From Desulfobacteraceae bacterium (GTDB lineage: Bacteria; Desulfobacterota; Desulfobacteria; Desulfobacterales; Desulfosalsimonadaceae), in assembly GCA_014237465.1 (NCBI GenBank), contig JABZFM010000008.1, positions 62,001 to 126,000 on the forward strand: a stretch of DNA of 64,000 nucleotides, read 5' to 3'. The notes under the pieces are model-generated. The model saw only the letters and a program-made list of their open reading frames with translations, was not told the DNA's origin and did not search any database. The position numbers and the translations under genes are program-made. Each line of letters opens with the position of its first letter. Positions within the stretch are counted from its first letter, which is position 1. Shown here in pieces: positions 6,718 through 16,067 of this stretch.

Positions 6718-9192
6718 TCACCCGATTCCATGGGCGGTCCGTTCAATGATTTCATCCTGAACATCCGGCTGAAGGTCATTGAAATAAGCACAATAACCGG
6801 ACACCCGGACCACCAGGCTAGGATGGGCGCTCGGATCGCGGCGGGCCTCGCGCAGCATCTCGGCATCCAGCACATTGGCCTGGACCTGCATGCCGCCCTG
6901 ATCAAAATAGGTACGGAAAATACCGGTCAATGCATTTCTCCCGGTTTTCCCGGCAACGATTTTTTTATCAAATTTCATATTCAGGGCACAACAGTTAGTC
7001 CACTTATGGCTATCCAGGGATGCGGCTGACCTCAGGACTGCCGTGGGACCGCACCGGTCCAGGCCGTCAATGGGAGACAATCCGTTAGACAGTCGCATAC
7101 CGGCCAGGCGTCCGTTGGGAAGTGCGCCGGTTTTTCTGCCAAACCCGATATGGCAGGTCATGGAATAAATACCGGGCACATATTTGCCGCCCCGGGTATT
7201 TTTGTGGGATGTGATGGCATCTGAATAGACGTCTGCGGCAAGCTGGGTCATGCGGTCAACTTCCGGATTCCCGTTGCCGTAATGGGGGAATTTATTGACC
7301 AGTTCCTGTCGCAGGGCCTCCTGGCCGGAGAAGTTGTTTTTCAGAATATCCACCAGGGCGGATAACGACATCCGTTTTTCTTCAAAAACCAGTTTTTTAA
7401 TCGCATAAAGCGAATCCCCGGCATCGGCCAGCCCCGCCACCTGAATGGAAGTCAGGTCATAAAAACCGCCACCCCAGGTGACATCTTTTCCCTTATCAAG
7501 GCACCCCTCGGTGACAATGGAATTAATGGGGGTGGGCCGTGAAATCCGGTAGGTATTTTCCAGCCAGGAAATTACCTTAACCATCTCACTGACCGAATCA
7601 TTGACCTGCGCCCGGAACGCGGACACCACATCGTCAAATGATTTCATCTGTGTTACCGGTGGTGTGACCGCTCCGAATCGCCTACGGACCGGATTCCATC
7701 CCAGGAATCGCCGGCCCTCGTTTAACGACAGCTCCAGACAAATGGGAAGATTAAACAAACAGGCATCTGACGAATTATAGGTCCGGCCCTGGCTAGCCAT
7801 TTCCACACACCCGATCACTGCGTAATCCCTGGCATGTTCGGTGGTCATCCCGGCTGTTTCAAGGGCCCGGACAACAGCCGCATCCCCAAAAAAGGAAGGT
7901 TTCCCGCACCCCAGTTGAAGGGTCTCCACCGCTTTTTCCAGGAACCACGATGGCGTATTTTTGTGGACCCGCACATGCAGTGCCGGTTCCCGGGTTCGGA
8001 TCTGAGCAAAGGCGTCAAGTATCAAACCGGACAGTTCGTTGGTCACATCATTGCCCTCAGCATCCGTCCCTCCCACGGTGATCCCCTGGGCAACGGCATT
8101 ACCGCTGAAATATTGATCAATTCTCTCTGAATAAAGCGGCATGGTTTCACAGGTTTTCAACTGGAATGAGGCCATGATTTCCGCACCCTTTTCCGGACTC
8201 AGTTGCCCGCTTTCTCTTTCCCTGCTGTACAGGAAATAGAGAATCTGATCCAGCCGGCCGAACGACATCCCCTGTTCAAAATCCTCCAGATTCATGGCCA
8301 CATGGACCAGCCAGCAGGACTGCAGTCCTTCTAAAAAACTCCGGGCCGGATGGTATGGCACGTGACGGCAGGCCGCCGCTGATGTCAGGAGTTCCTGCCG
8401 GCGCTCATCGCTAATTCCCGGTTGGCCGGCTTTTTTTTCCGCTGTATCCGCCAGGTTGGCCGCCATTTGACGGATACCTTCGATAACAATACGCACGGAT
8501 TTAAAAAACGATTCCTGATCCGGGGACAGGGGCGTACCGTCTTTTATTTTCCTTTCATCCAGAGATTGCTTTGCCTTCATATCGGCCCGAACCAGCCCGT
8601 TATGCACCACATCCCCGTAATTGCCCACCTGATGGGCAATGCCCGCTTCCTCGGTGATAAAATATCTTTTGGCCCTGAAGAAATCGAGAAAATGGGAGAA
8701 ACGGCCGGGTCGAAGCAGGGTTTTACCGCCCACACTGGTCAGGCTGGTTTTAATTCCGATTCCGGCCAGCTGGAATTTTTCCCGGGGTGTAAGATATATG
8801 GGAATCTGACGTTTTCCCAGGCGAAAAAGATCTTCTAAAATATTAATTGACCCCCCTTCCGGGTAATAATTGCCGGCCACCCGTTTTGAGGTCATATTGC
8901 CGACAATCAATTCATTATCATATATTTTCGGGGTCCTGTGGGAAAGAATATAGGCAATGGCCATGGCACGACGGATCAAGGGATGGGCTGATTTAGCCTG
9001 CCGGCCTTGCCGGGATTTTTTAAATTTTTCCAGCAGCGTAGGCCGCTCCAGGCAGATGGAGTACCGGGTGCTTAACAATTCTTCCCGGATGGCTGTGATG
9101 CGCATGCTCGGGGTGGTAAGAGAAGGAAATTGTTTAAAAAATTGATTTTCTTCCTGCTGATGAACAGCAGCCTGAGCCAATGAAGCGTTCAT
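6718..9192 (-). CDS. Glycyl radical enzyme of unknown substrate (PFL2/diol-dehydratase-like)
   Basis: An 824-residue glycyl radical enzyme. The C-terminal radical motif is VVRVSGYCAYF, with the radical glycine at about residue 799, and the thiyl cysteine is Cys462 in AVIGCVEMASQG, with the usual base Glu464 two residues on. The GCVE signature places it with diol/choline/hydroxyproline-type lyases and decarboxylases rather than pyruvate formate-lyase, whose active site has two adjacent cysteines. The residues after GCVE (MASQGRTYNSSDACLFNL) do not match subfamilies I can recall with certainty, such as CutC, HypD, glycerol dehydratase or isethionate lyase, so no substrate is given. Its activase follows directly. 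No microcompartment shell genes are nearby. ATG 9192 is preceded by AGGAGG. Confidence 0.9.
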   Translation of the reverse strand: MNASLAQAAVHQQEENQFFKQFPSLTTPSMRITAIREELLSTRYSICLERPTLLEKFKKSRQGRQAKSAHPLIRRAMAIAYILSHRTPKIYDNELIVGNMTSKRVAGNYYPEGGSINILEDLFRLGKRQIPIYLTPREKFQLAGIGIKTSLTSVGGKTLLRPGRFSHFLDFFRAKRYFITEEAGIAHQVGNYGDVVHNGLVRADMKAKQSLDERKIKDGTPLSPDQESFFKSVRIVIEGIRQMAANLADTAEKKAGQPGISDERRQELLTSAAACRHVPYHPARSFLEGLQSCWLVHVAMNLEDFEQGMSFGRLDQILYFLYSRERESGQLSPEKGAEIMASFQLKTCETMPLYSERIDQYFSGNAVAQGITVGGTDAEGNDVTNELSGLILDAFAQIRTREPALHVRVHKNTPSWFLEKAVETLQLGCGKPSFFGDAAVVRALETAGMTTEHARDYAVIGCVEMASQGRTYNSSDACLFNLPICLELSLNEGRRFLGWNPVRRRFGAVTPPVTQMKSFDDVVSAFRAQVNDSVSEMVKVISWLENTYRISRPTPINSIVTEGCLDKGKDVTWGGGFYDLTSIQVAGLADAGDSLYAIKKLVFEEKRMSLSALVDILKNNFSGQEALRQELVNKFPHYGNGNPEVDRMTQLAADVYSDAITSHKNTRGGKYVPGIYSMTCHIGFGRKTGALPNGRLAGMRLSNGLSPIDGLDRCGPTAVLRSAASLDSHKWTNCCALNMKFDKKIVAGKTGRNALTGIFRTYFDQGGMQVQANVLDAEMLREARRDPSAHPSLVVRVSGYCAYFNDLQPDVQDEIIERTAHGIG

Positions 9193-9352
9193 CGGACTGT
9201 CCTCCTGGTTTTTCCCTGCTATCGGTTAATTTTGATGGGTATCAATTTTCGAAAATAAGAAACAAATTTTCGTAAGAAATCAAATATTTTCTGAACCCGG
9301 ATTATGCAACACACCCTGCCTGTCAAAACAAAGTCAGAAAAAAATACGACTT

Positions 9353-10603
9353 TTAGATCATTTCAAGCACCGTTGCCATGGAAACCCCGCCACCGCCGCA
9401 AAGGGTGGCCATTCCGAGATTCTTTCCGCGGTTTTTCATGGCATAAAGCAAGGTTACCATAACACGGGCGCCGGTGGAACCGACCGGATGCCCCAACCCG
9501 ATACCGGAACCGTTCACATTGGTGATCTCCCGGTTCAGGCCCAGTTCAATTTCACATCCCAGGTACTGGGCGGCAAATGCTTCATTGAGTTCGATCAATT
9601 CAAAATCATCCAGTTCCATTCCGCTTTTGTTCAGCAGATCATTGACCGCCGGCACCGGGGAAAGTCCCATAACCGCCGGATGACAGGCGCCTTTACCGGT
9701 TGCCTTGATTCGGGCCATGGGTGTTAATCCCAGTTCTTTGGCTTTGTCCGCGGACATGATCACCATGGCGGTGGCACCGTCATTTAAACCGCTGGAATTA
9801 CCGGCCGTGACTTTACCGATTTTGGGAACAAATGCCGCCGGGAGTTTCTGCAATGCCTCCATGGTGATGCCCGGTCGGAAATGTTCGTCCTTGTCAAAAA
9901 TCAACGCATCTTTTTTACGGCGGGGCACGGAAACCGGAACAATCTCATCTTTAAAATCACCTTCAACCGTTGCCCGTTCCGCATTGTTATGGCTTCTTAA
10001 TGCCACTTCATCCATTGCTTGCCGGCTGATATCATGTTTCTGCGCGATAAATTCAGCCGTCTGTCCCATGATATAAGGTTTTCCGATAAACTGGGAATAT
10101 GGTGCCTGGCTGGAATCCACCGGGCCGTCTTCCGGCAGGGGCATCACATAGGAACCGCAATGAAGCGCCCTGATCAAAGAATCGACAAACACCTGATCCT
10201 GAAGCCGGCAACCCCAGCGGGCTTTCGGCACTTCATAGGGGACGCTGGACATATGTTCCACACCACCGGCAAGAATGACATCCGCCATACCCGCCTGGAT
10301 CATTGCCATGCCGGAAAGCGCGGCTTCCATACCGGAAATACAAACCCGGTTGATGGTGACGGCCGGAATACTATCCGGTATTCCGGCCAGCAGTGCCCCC
10401 ACACGGGTGACGTTCAACGTATCACTCGGATCCATGCAGCATCCGAACCGGACATCATCAATAATCGCCGAGTCAATCCCCGCACGATTCACCGCTTCCT
10501 TCATCACCACACTGGCAAGGGTCGCGCTGTTCAAGTCTTTCATGGTCCCGCCGAAAGCACCAACCGCTGTACGACAGGCAGATACAATTACCACTTCCTT
10601 CAT
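9353..10603 (-). CDS. Acetyl-CoA C-acyltransferase (thiolase)
   Basis: A 416-residue thiolase that condenses or cleaves acyl-CoA thioesters. The nucleophile is Cys88 in NRVCISGMEAA, followed by LNEAFAAQ, His372 in GHPVGSTGAR and Cys402 in ATLCGGGG, the standard catalytic set. The frame is open to 10678, but ATG 10603 is chosen because AGGAGG lies seven bases upstream and the protein then begins KEVVIVSACRTAVG like other thiolases. It is probably monocistronic, on the same strand as the glycyl radical enzyme downstream. It could serve acetoacetyl-CoA formation, polyhydroxybutyrate-type metabolism or beta-oxidation; context does not decide. Confidence 0.92.
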   Translation of the reverse strand: MKEVVIVSACRTAVGAFGGTMKDLNSATLASVVMKEAVNRAGIDSAIIDDVRFGCCMDPSDTLNVTRVGALLAGIPDSIPAVTINRVCISGMEAALSGMAMIQAGMADVILAGGVEHMSSVPYEVPKARWGCRLQDQVFVDSLIRALHCGSYVMPLPEDGPVDSSQAPYSQFIGKPYIMGQTAEFIAQKHDISRQAMDEVALRSHNNAERATVEGDFKDEIVPVSVPRRKKDALIFDKDEHFRPGITMEALQKLPAAFVPKIGKVTAGNSSGLNDGATAMVIMSADKAKELGLTPMARIKATGKGACHPAVMGLSPVPAVNDLLNKSGMELDDFELIELNEAFAAQYLGCEIELGLNREITNVNGSGIGLGHPVGSTGARVMVTLLYAMKNRGKNLGMATLCGGGGVSMATVLEMI

Positions 10604-10825
10604 GTTCATCCTCCTTTTAATCTCTTTTTTATGAAACAGCAAAACATTTTGTATTGGTTCATCAACCATATTTATCACATTGAAAATTGCCGGATGATAT
10701 CGTATTAACGAAAAAAAAATAATACAACTGATTTTTTCAAGGCATCAGGGGAAAGCTGTAGCCTTGCTACCGCGATCCTGTTATAATGCAGCAAAAAGGC
10801 GAATCAAACTTGTGAGAAAAGCGGG
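10604..10825. other. Intergenic region between the thiolase and the RdgC-like genes
   Basis: A 222-base gap holding the thiolase promoter and leader. The stretch around 10735-10800 (CAAGGCATCAGGGG, GCTGTAGCC, TTATAATGCAGC) has the look of the decayed interspersed repeats seen elsewhere, but the termini are not clear, so it is not called as a copy. Confidence 0.3.
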
Positions 10826-11362
10826 CTACCCCTTTGAAGCCTGCTGAATCCATTTTGAAATGTTTTGAACGATGGACGTCTCCCACTCCGGGCTTACCCT
10901 GGATTTGATAAACTGCTGGTACGCATAATTTGTCAGGTCAACCGCTTTCTCATACAGGTAAATTTTTTCAAGCACCGCGCCTTCAACATCCTCGACAGAT
11001 TCTACACGGCCGGTTTCCGGCGACTTCAGCCCCCCGATATTGAGGCTCTCCCCCTTCAGGTTAAACCGCCATTCATTTTCCCCGGCTTTGACCACAAGGT
11101 TGATCTCAGTAACCTTTGCGCCCTTCTGAAGGGCAATCACCCCTTCTTCAAGGCCTGCACCGTCGCCTTTGATGGTAATCATCTCATCGCGGTTGTGGCT
11201 GCTGTTTTCCAGCACAATCCGGTTTCCGATGAACATGTCATCAAGTTCCGCCTTCGGGTCCAATAATTTCTGCGTGTCGGTTTCGATCATGTACCAAAGC
11301 CAGGTTAAAAACTCATGTCCGAGAAACTTATATCGATTATATGCAACAGATACATCAAGCAT
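10826..11362 (-). CDS. RdgC-like C-terminal part, separate polypeptide
   Basis: A 178-residue protein whose start overlaps the end of the RdgC-like gene by eight bases, with AGGGGGC upstream of ATG 11362. The segment HEFLTWLWYMIET, then NRIVLEN and the strand pattern of GVIALQKGAKVTEINLVVK followed by EWRFNLKGESLNIGGLK, fits the second half of RdgC-family proteins, where E. coli RdgC also has strands around EAGKVVTKLALDW. I therefore read it as the C-terminal half of RdgC encoded by its own gene. The first half is the 208-residue upstream product. RdgC binds DNA as a ring dimer and restrains RecA. The C-half assignment is based on order, length and weak similarity, so it is less sure than the N-half. 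Confidence 0.55.
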   Translation of the reverse strand: MLDVSVAYNRYKFLGHEFLTWLWYMIETDTQKLLDPKAELDDMFIGNRIVLENSSHNRDEMITIKGDGAGLEEGVIALQKGAKVTEINLVVKAGENEWRFNLKGESLNIGGLKSPETGRVESVEDVEGAVLEKIYLYEKAVDLTNYAYQQFIKSRVSPEWETSIVQNISKWIQQASKG

Positions 11363-11981
11363 GCTGCCCCCTGTAGAATGTAGTGGGTGAAAGTTTTTCC
11401 AGTTGATCCTTTTGCGTATCTTTCAGACCGCCGGTCAGGACCGCAGCCGTATATGGAAACATCCGGATTAAAGACAACTTGAAGGTTTTTGAAAAAAGGG
11501 TCTCCAGTTCCTCGTTGGCGCCCTTTTGATTGCAAAGAAACCATAAGATTTTCGCTTCATAATTCCAGATCAGATCATACATATTCGGTGTCGCCGGCAT
11601 GCGCATATAAAGCCGGCGGATGACCTCGTCCTTGATCTCGCTTTTCTCATTCCGGTGCAGCGCCTCCCGCTCGGACTGTTCAAGCCGCTTGGCAATGGCC
11701 ATATTCAGATGTTTAGTGACAATTTTTGACGGAATGCTCTTTTTGTCGATTCTCAATGAAAAAATAAGATGCGTGCCGAAGATATACGAAGACCCGCTAA
11801 AATCCGGTTTAAATGGAGATTCAAAACCGGTCCAGCCGACACTTTTATCCTCCGGCTCATTGTCAATCTCCCGGATGGCATTATTAGTCAGAGAATCTGC
11901 CACGGTTTCCAGAAACGAATCCTCTATGGTGCCCTCCACACGGTACTGTGTAATTGAAACACTTGATGATAATACGCCCAT
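11355..11981 (-). CDS. RdgC-family recombination-associated protein, N-terminal part
   Basis: A 208-residue protein starting MGVLSSSVSITQYRVEG with the preferred ATG at 11981, nine bases after GGTGAGGAG; a longer frame reaches 12020. The stretches SVGWTGFESPF, FSLRIDKKSIPSKIV and RMPATPNMYDLIWNYE are those I associate with Desulfobacterota proteins annotated as RdgC. E. coli RdgC is a single chain of about 300 residues; here the frame stops at 208 and the rest appears to be supplied by the overlapping downstream gene. Role by family: DNA binding that modulates RecA-dependent recombination. The gene is divergent from the PHP-UvrD helicase gene, which also acts on DNA; shared regulation is possible but only inferred. 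Confidence 0.68.
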   Translation of the reverse strand: MGVLSSSVSITQYRVEGTIEDSFLETVADSLTNNAIREIDNEPEDKSVGWTGFESPFKPDFSGSSYIFGTHLIFSLRIDKKSIPSKIVTKHLNMAIAKRLEQSEREALHRNEKSEIKDEVIRRLYMRMPATPNMYDLIWNYEAKILWFLCNQKGANEELETLFSKTFKLSLIRMFPYTAAVLTGGLKDTQKDQLEKLSPTTFYRGQHA

Positions 11982-12153
11982 AAACGTTAACTCCTCACCA
12001 GGGTTATTGAGATGAATCAACTCAGTAAAAAAACAAAAAGATAAGCCCTCTCATTAACCGCAATGCCCCAGACAGGCAAGAATTTTTTCCTGTAAAAAAC
12101 AGATTAGAATTGATATGAACATATTGTTATTAAATTAATCAGGAACCCATTAC

Positions 12154-15100
12154 ATGAAATTCATCGCCGACCTGCACATTCATTCCCGGTTTTCACGGGC
12201 AACCGCCAAAAGCCTTGATTTTGAGAATTTATATATGGCCGCCCGCTTAAAAGGGATCACCGTGGTCGGCACCGGAGATTTCACCCACCCGGGCTGGATT
12301 GCGGAAATTTCCGAAAAACTGGTTCCGGCAGAGCCCGGACTGTTCAAGCTCAAAGACGAGCTGGAAGCGGCGTGCGAAAAGCAGCTGCCTTTTACCGACA
12401 AAGCACCGGTTCGGTTTCTCTTAAGCTGTGAAATCAGTAGTATATATAAAAAATCAGGGGCCACCCGTAAAAACCATAACCTGGTATTTCTCCCGGACAT
12501 TGCATCCGCCACCCGGTTTAACGCCAGACTGGACCAGATCGGGAACATTAAATCCGATGGCCGGCCAATACTGGGTCTGGATGCAAAAAACCTGCTGGAA
12601 ATCCTGCTGGAAACATCGGACGATGGTTTTTTGATCCCGGCCCATATCTGGACCCCTTGGTTTTCTTTGTTTGGCTCCAAATCCGGTTTTGATACCATTG
12701 AAGAATGCTTTGAGGACCTGACCCCCCACATATTTGCAGTGGAAACCGGACTGTCATCAGACCCGCCCATGAACTGGCGGGTGGGCAATATTGACGGCAT
12801 CACCCTGGTGTCCAACTCAGATGCCCATTCCCCGGCCAATCTCGGCAGGGAAGCCAACCTGTTTGACACCGACCTGTCATACCCGGCCATCAGGGACACG
12901 TTAAAATCAGGGGATGCCAACCGTTTTTTAGGGACCATCGAATTTTTCCCGGAAGAAGGAAAATATCACCATGACGGCCACCGTAAATGTGAAGTCAATA
13001 TCACGCCCAACAAATCCATAAAGTATAATGACCTGTGCCCGGTATGCGGCAAACCCATGACCCTGGGCGTACTCCACCGGGTTGAGGAACTGGCCACTCG
13101 AAAAGAAGGGGAAAAGCCGGAAAAAACACACCCCTATTATAGTGTCATCCCTTTGGCGGAAATCATATCCGAAATTGTGGGTATGGGCCCGAAAACCAAA
13201 AAAGTAGCCTATCACTACAATAAAGCCATTAAAACACTGGGGCCGGAACTGAACATCCTCCACCGCATGGCCATTGAAAAAATTGCAACCGCACCCGTCC
13301 CTTTTCTGGGAGAAGCCATCCGGCGGATGCGTGAGGGACTGGTCCATATCACCCCGGGTTATGACGGTGAATACGGCCGGATCAAAGTTTTAAACCCTGA
13401 AGAAAAGGACCGGCTGACCGGGCAAAAATCCCTTTTTCAAATTCCGAAAAAAAATGGTCCGCCACCCAAAAAAGGAACAAAAGCTCCCCGGCAATCTTCA
13501 GATAAACAAACCGCTGCCCCAAGCAATCAAAAAGACAAACAAAAGGAAACGGGTAAAACACAGACCGCCGAGACGGATAAAGAATCCGACATACTGGCTG
13601 GTTTAAATGATGACCAGTTAAAGGCTGTCACATATGAAACAGGCCCGCTGCTGATCGTCGCCGGACCGGGAACCGGTAAGACCCGGACCCTGACCTGCCG
13701 GATTGCCCATCTCATCAAAAACAGAGGCGTGAACCCGGAAAACATTCTGGCGGTCACCTTTACCAATAAAGCGGCCGCGGAAATGGCGGCCCGGCTGTCC
13801 GGGATGCTGGGCCAAAAGACGCCATTGCCGCTTACGGCGACATTCCATGCATTTTGTTTTAAACTTTTAAAAGAGATTCATCATAATCGTAGCAAAGACC
13901 ATGCCGTAATCGATGATTTTGACCGCAAAGAACTGGTTGCAGAGGCCATCCACAGCGTCAAAAAATACATCATCGATTTAAACATAAAAACAGATATAGC
14001 GGTTGACCGCATTGTCTGCGCCAAACAGCATTTGCTGGCACCCTCCGATGACCTCGAATCGGTTACTGACGGGCTCAACACAAAGGATTTTGCAGCAGTC
14101 TACGAAGTTTATCAGCATTTACTCGACGGTCAGTATCTCTATGATTATGAAGATTTGATCTTTAAAACCGTCAGTTTTTTCGAATCTGACATGGAGTCAA
14201 AAAATTTCTACAAAACCCGTTTTCCGTATATTTTTGTGGATGAATACCAGGACCTGAATTTTGGCCAGTACAACATCATCAAGGCCCTGGCCCCGGTAGA
14301 CGGCAATATCTGCGTGATCGGAGATCCGGATCAGTCCATCTACGGTTTCCGGGGAGCCGATGTATCATTTTTTCAGAGATTCACAGATGATTTTCCGTCT
14401 GCCCAAAAAATCCGGCTGACACGAAATTATCGGTCTTCCGAGACCATCCTGGCAGCTTCCCACCAGATCATTCAAAAACACTCATTAAACGATTTTACCC
14501 GCCGTGTTTATTCCGGAATAACCGGCCTGAAAGCCATCAGTATCATTGAAACCGAATCTGAAAAATCCGAAGCCGTCGCCGTGGGTAAAACCATTGAACA
14601 GATGGTGGGCGGCACTGGATTTCATTTTGATGATTTCAATACCAATCCGGACGCTCTTCACGGCGAATACCGGGCGTTTTCGGATTTTGCGGTCCTCTAC
14701 CGGACCAGCGCCCAGGGAAAAATCTTTGCTGAAGTCCTGGGCAGCGCCGGCATCCCCTGCCAGACGGCAAGCAAGGAAAACGCTTTTTGCAAAAAAGGGA
14801 TAATAGAACTTCTCTCGCTGCTGAAAATTATTGAAGGATACGGCGCTTACATTGATTTTGAACGGGTCAATGCCGTCATTGATCATGGGATTGAAAAACA
14901 GGATTTGGAAGCCCTCAAGACATGGGGGTATAACAACCGTTACCCGTTGAGCGGGCTTATGGCTGAAGCGGAAAGGCTGGAAATTGACAATTTGACAAAA
15001 CCCGGCCGGCGGCGCCTGGACGTGATGCTGAAATTTATCGCCGGTTATGCCAGGCACATCTCCGGATTGTCCGTTAAAGACAAACTGGTCTATCTTGCAA

Positions 15101-15591
15101 AGCAGGCCCGAAACGCAAACCGCTTAAAATCAGATACCAAAAGCCGCGAGGCCTTTGACCATGTCGTCCGGGTTGCTGAAACGTTTGGCGAAAATGCTTC
15201 CGGGTTTCTGGAAACCGCCGCTTTGCAGAGTGATCCGGATGTTTTTGACACCAAAAGCCAGAAAGTGTCGTTGATGACGATTCATGCTGCTAAAGGGCTG
15301 GAATTTCCGATTGTTTTTATCGCCGGATGTGAAAACGGCCTGATTCCCTTTATCCGTCAAGGTGCGGCATTATGTGATATGGATGAGGAACGCCGGCTGT
15401 TTTACGTGGCTATGACCCGGGCAAAAGATCACTTGTTTTTCACCCGGACAAAAAAACGGACAATATACGGAAAAACAGATACCAGAGACATCTCCCCGTT
15501 TGTTGCCGACATTGAAAACAAGCTTTTGAAAAATGAAATCCAACCCCCCATTAAGAAAAAAAAGGGGCCGGTTCAGATGACGTTGTTTTAA
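12154..15591 (+). CDS. PHP-domain / UvrD-family helicase fusion
   Basis: A 1145-residue two-part protein. Residues 1 to about 420 form a PHP-type metal-dependent phosphoesterase domain (DLHIHSRFS at the start, GTGDFTHPGW, SNSDAHSPANLG) with a zinc-knuckle-like CEVN...CPVCGKP segment. After a charged, low-complexity linker (about 430-480, rich in K, Q, P and T), residues from about 485 form an SF1A helicase: Walker A AGPGTGKTRT near 503, motif II DEYQDL near 695, GDPDQSIYGFRGAD, and C-terminal MTIHAAKGLEFP and YVAMTRAK. The combination suggests DNA unwinding coupled to phosphodiester or nucleotide hydrolysis, perhaps in repair. Fusion is seen directly; the joint function is inference. It is monocistronic. 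Confidence 0.9.
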   Translation: MKFIADLHIHSRFSRATAKSLDFENLYMAARLKGITVVGTGDFTHPGWIAEISEKLVPAEPGLFKLKDELEAACEKQLPFTDKAPVRFLLSCEISSIYKKSGATRKNHNLVFLPDIASATRFNARLDQIGNIKSDGRPILGLDAKNLLEILLETSDDGFLIPAHIWTPWFSLFGSKSGFDTIEECFEDLTPHIFAVETGLSSDPPMNWRVGNIDGITLVSNSDAHSPANLGREANLFDTDLSYPAIRDTLKSGDANRFLGTIEFFPEEGKYHHDGHRKCEVNITPNKSIKYNDLCPVCGKPMTLGVLHRVEELATRKEGEKPEKTHPYYSVIPLAEIISEIVGMGPKTKKVAYHYNKAIKTLGPELNILHRMAIEKIATAPVPFLGEAIRRMREGLVHITPGYDGEYGRIKVLNPEEKDRLTGQKSLFQIPKKNGPPPKKGTKAPRQSSDKQTAAPSNQKDKQKETGKTQTAETDKESDILAGLNDDQLKAVTYETGPLLIVAGPGTGKTRTLTCRIAHLIKNRGVNPENILAVTFTNKAAAEMAARLSGMLGQKTPLPLTATFHAFCFKLLKEIHHNRSKDHAVIDDFDRKELVAEAIHSVKKYIIDLNIKTDIAVDRIVCAKQHLLAPSDDLESVTDGLNTKDFAAVYEVYQHLLDGQYLYDYEDLIFKTVSFFESDMESKNFYKTRFPYIFVDEYQDLNFGQYNIIKALAPVDGNICVIGDPDQSIYGFRGADVSFFQRFTDDFPSAQKIRLTRNYRSSETILAASHQIIQKHSLNDFTRRVYSGITGLKAISIIETESEKSEAVAVGKTIEQMVGGTGFHFDDFNTNPDALHGEYRAFSDFAVLYRTSAQGKIFAEVLGSAGIPCQTASKENAFCKKGIIELLSLLKIIEGYGAYIDFERVNAVIDHGIEKQDLEALKTWGYNNRYPLSGLMAEAERLEIDNLTKPGRRRLDVMLKFIAGYARHISGLSVKDKLVYLAKQARNANRLKSDTKSREAFDHVVRVAETFGENASGFLETAALQSDPDVFDTKSQKVSLMTIHAAKGLEFPIVFIAGCENGLIPFIRQGAALCDMDEERRLFYVAMTRAKDHLFFTRTKKRTIYGKTDTRDISPFVADIENKLLKNEIQPPIKKKKGPVQMTLF

Positions 15592-16067
15592 TAAATTTTC
15601 CGGAAAAATTTATTAATAAAGAACGCATTGATTTATATACAAAATATTCCGTCACCCACCTGTCACACCCGGAGTTCTCCAAACGATTCATCCTCCAAAA
15701 AGTATAATGAATATAAAAACCGCATTCTGTAATAATACGTCTGCCCAAGGGGAAAAAAAACCACCTGATTATTTTTAATTTTTTGCAACGTAATCAATGG
15801 GTTATCCCAGAAATTCGGAAAACAAACCTCAAAATTGATGGATTCGTAAAAAGTCATAAAATGGCTGTTTATTGACTTCTTCCATTAATAAATTCAATGC
15901 GTTAAACGAGCTTCGCTCCTAAAATCCGACTTTTTACGGAGACATCAAACTTGATATTGCGATTTGTAAATGATATAGGAATTTTTTTAAATGTATTGAC
16001 ACTTAAAATTTGTGACCGTACGGCACTTTATAAATACCTGTCAGCAACCTGTAATCGGAGTTTTATT
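15592..16067. other. Intergenic region with MITE-like element
   Basis: A 476-base gap. It contains the 110-bp repeat element at 15837-15946 and little else. The few minus-strand frames here do not look like proteins. The sequence between 15950 and 16057 is AT-rich and presumably carries the promoter for the CBS-hexapeptide gene pair. GGAG at 16057-16060 is the ribosome binding site for the GTG start at 16068. Confidence 0.5.
15837..15946 (+). repeat. 110-bp MITE-like inverted-repeat element, copy 1
   Basis: The left end GATGGATTCGTAAAAAGTC (15837-15855) and the right end GACTTTTTACGGAGACATC (15928-15946) are imperfect 19-bp terminal inverted repeats, matching at 16 of 19 positions. The internal part has no open frame and includes AATAAATTCAAT. 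A second copy of exactly the same length lies inverted at 58637-58746 and shares both ends and this internal block. Size, ends and lack of coding content fit a non-autonomous miniature transposable element; no transposase with matching ends is in the window. Confidence 0.8.
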
